Below, piece by piece: positions 7,062-8,054 of a stretch of 8,054 nt of DNA; within the stretch, counting starts at the first letter, position 1; each line of letters opens with the position of its first letter. The stretch is taken from assembly GCA_003541895.1 (NCBI GenBank), contig DPLR01000162.1, positions 1 to 8,054 on the forward strand. Direction: 5' to 3'. Position numbers and translations under genes: made by a program. This stretch comes from Cytophagales bacterium (lineage in GTDB: Bacteria; Bacteroidota; Bacteroidia; Cytophagales; Cyclobacteriaceae). The notes under the pieces were generated by a model. The model had not been told where the DNA came from, searched no databases, and was given only the letters and a program-made list of their open reading frames with translations.

Positions 7062-7119
7062 GTTTGATTGAATTAAGAGTTAAAAAAATTGTCTTTTGTT
7101 TTTATTTTTTGTTTTGAGT
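7062..7119 (-). promoter_or_regulatory. A-rich leader before the DAHP synthase start
   Basis: The 58-bp gap between tyrA and the fusion gene is almost free of G and C. On the coding strand it consists largely of A-runs followed by a run of seven T (7089 down to 7083), then AACTCTTAATTC shortly before the ATG. There is no Shine-Dalgarno sequence. A-rich, unstructured leaders are usual for efficient translation starts in Bacteroidota, so I read this as a ribosome-loading region within the operon. No stem precedes the T-run, so I do not call a terminator. Confidence 0.3.
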
Positions 7120-7965
7120 TTATCCTTTCAAAATTCTTTTGATGTCGTTGGCTTTGGTCATGATGTTGTGCAGTTCTTTGGCATCACGCTTTTGCAAAAA
7201 ATATTGAAACTTCTGCAAGTGCATGATGTACTCCAGCAACGCCTGACTTAAGTATTCTGCGTTCTGTTCAAAAATTGGTGCCCACATATCGGGCGAACTT
7301 TTGGCCAAGCGCACCGTTGACGCAAAACCACTGCCTGCGAGATCAAAAATATTTTTTTCGTCTTTCTCAATGTCGAGCACAGTTTGCCCGAGAAGGAACG
7401 AACTTACGTGCGAGAGATGCGAAACGTAAGCCACGTGTTTGTCGTGTTCCTCCGGTTCCATGAAAATGGTATTCAACCCCAGTGCTTTAAAAACTTTTTC
7501 AGCCACCGACAATGCGTGTGATGATGACTTATCTCGCTCGCATATAATATTTGTTTTGCCTTCGAACAGCCCATCAAACGCGGCAGTTGGTCCTGAAAAT
7601 TCTGTTCCAGCAATTGGATGTGCAGCTACGAACTGATTTCTCTTCGGATGATTGCTTACCGATTTGCAAATTGATGTTTTTGTTGAACCGGTATCAATGA
7701 CTACTGTGTTCTCGCCAATCGTGTCAAGCATGAACGGCAACAGTGCGCTGGTAGCATTCACGGGAATGGATACAATCACAAGATCACTTTGCTCGAGAAA
7801 ATCATTTTCAGAAATTATTTTATCAACCAGGCCTAGCTCTAACGCCTTCGCTGCGTTCGCTTCATTTCGATCGATGCCCAGCAACGTAGTGGCAATGCCT
7901 TTCTTGCGAAGTGTGATCGCCATTGAACCACCAATCAAACCTAAACCGATGATTGTTACTTTCAT
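7120..7965 (-). CDS. tyrA: Prephenate dehydrogenase
   Basis: This 281-residue cytoplasmic enzyme oxidatively decarboxylates prephenate to 4-hydroxyphenylpyruvate, the committed step to tyrosine. The N-terminal Rossmann domain (about 1-160) starts with GLGLIGGS (7-14), and D32 at the end of the second strand points to NAD rather than NADP. Further family motifs are DTGSTK (91-96), HPIAGTE (116-122, with H116 the expected catalytic histidine) and SHLSH (182-186). The C-terminal helical dimerisation domain includes AGSGFASTVRLAKSSPDMW (210-228). The length is that of a single-domain TyrA with no ACT regulatory domain and no fused mutase; the mutase is supplied by the next gene. The ATG at 7965 overlaps the upstream aminotransferase stop as ATGA, indicating translational coupling and fixing the start. 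Confidence 0.95.
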   Translation of the reverse strand: MKVTIIGLGLIGGSMAITLRKKGIATTLLGIDRNEANAAKALELGLVDKIISENDFLEQSDLVIVSIPVNATSALLPFMLDTIGENTVVIDTGSTKTSICKSVSNHPKRNQFVAAHPIAGTEFSGPTAAFDGLFEGKTNIICERDKSSSHALSVAEKVFKALGLNTIFMEPEEHDKHVAYVSHLSHVSSFLLGQTVLDIEKDEKNIFDLAGSGFASTVRLAKSSPDMWAPIFEQNAEYLSQALLEYIMHLQKFQYFLQKRDAKELHNIMTKANDIKRILKG

Positions 7966-8054
7966 TTGGAGACAGTATTGAGTAGTGAGTCTTGAGTAGC
8001 GAGAAGTTGTTGCTTGAATTTTTGAATTCGCCCTAATGCCTCGTTCAATTTTTC
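7962..8054 (-). CDS. C-terminus of a probable class I/II aminotransferase (cut by window edge)
   Basis: The last 30 codons of a minus-strand gene enter from the right edge and end at a TGA (7964-7962) that overlaps the tyrA ATG by 4 bp. The residues begin EKLNEALGRIQKFKQQ, matching the usual end of PLP-dependent class I/II aminotransferases (E-[KR]-L-x-E-[AG]-[LI]-x-R-[IL]). Position directly before tyrA and the DAHP synthase/mutase fits an aromatic or aspartate/prephenate aminotransferase, as is common in Bacteroidota operons of this type. The final residues, LLATQDSLLNTVSK, are encoded by an imperfect direct repeat and look like an added tail. Family assignment rests on about 16 residues plus context, so it is only probable. 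Confidence 0.65.
   Translation of the reverse strand, partial: EKLNEALGRIQKFKQQLLATQDSLLNTVSK
7978..8003. repeat. Imperfect direct repeat inside the aminotransferase tail
   Basis: TTGAGTAGTGAG (7978-7989) is followed after TC by TTGAGTAGCGAG (7992-8003), identical at 11 of 12 positions. The repeat lies within the last codons of the aminotransferase gene and just before the tyrA start. Short GAGTAGTGAGT-like units of this kind resemble dispersed intergenic repeats that I recall from Bacteroidota genomes, but I cannot verify other copies from this window. Confidence 0.6.

Noticed and set aside
7652..7981. 109-codon plus-strand open frame opposite tyrA
   Set aside because: It is antisense to the Rossmann domain of tyrA and has no family features; an ordinary shadow frame.

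Overview
The window reads as a stretch of ordinary chromosome from a member of the Bacteroidota, most likely the Cytophagales. The evidence is a moderate-to-low GC content, starts that lack Shine-Dalgarno sequences and have A-rich leaders, a DAHP synthase with its chorismate mutase at the C-terminus, an exported tricorn-type protease, and a histidine-kinase H-box of the NSHEVRAPLARMLGL type. The taxonomic call is inference from protein style, not from a marker gene.

Layout. At the far left, positions 1-66 hold what may be the last codons of a plus-strand gene, facing a large minus-strand gene across a hairpin that could terminate both. Positions 102-3398 (minus) encode a 1098-residue exported tricorn-like S41 peptidase. 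A divergent 113-bp gap containing an AT-rich 8-bp dyad separates it from a plus-strand gene (about 3512-4492). That gene encodes a LytS-like 5TM sensor, a coiled coil and a histidine-kinase phosphoacceptor domain, but no ATPase domain. A 101-bp gap with a plausible Bacteroidota-type promoter leads to a DUF4349 membrane protein (4594-5493, plus).

From 5552 to the right edge, everything is on the minus strand and looks like one operon, transcribed right to left: the C-terminus of a probable class I/II aminotransferase (cut by the window edge), tyrA overlapping it by 4 bp (ATGA), a DAHP synthase/chorismate mutase fusion, and a small SnoaL-like protein 10 bp after it. The first three fit tyrosine and phenylalanine synthesis: the DAHP synthase commits carbon to the shikimate pathway, the fused mutase turns chorismate into prephenate, TyrA oxidises prephenate to 4-hydroxyphenylpyruvate, and the aminotransferase would add the amino group. 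The SnoaL-like protein has no obvious role there.

I saw no RNA genes, CRISPR array, insertion sequence, prophage or defence system. The items most worth a second look are the ATPase-less kinase-like sensor, the SnoaL-like passenger in the aromatic operon, and the repeat-built tail of the aminotransferase. None amounts to clear evidence of a new system.
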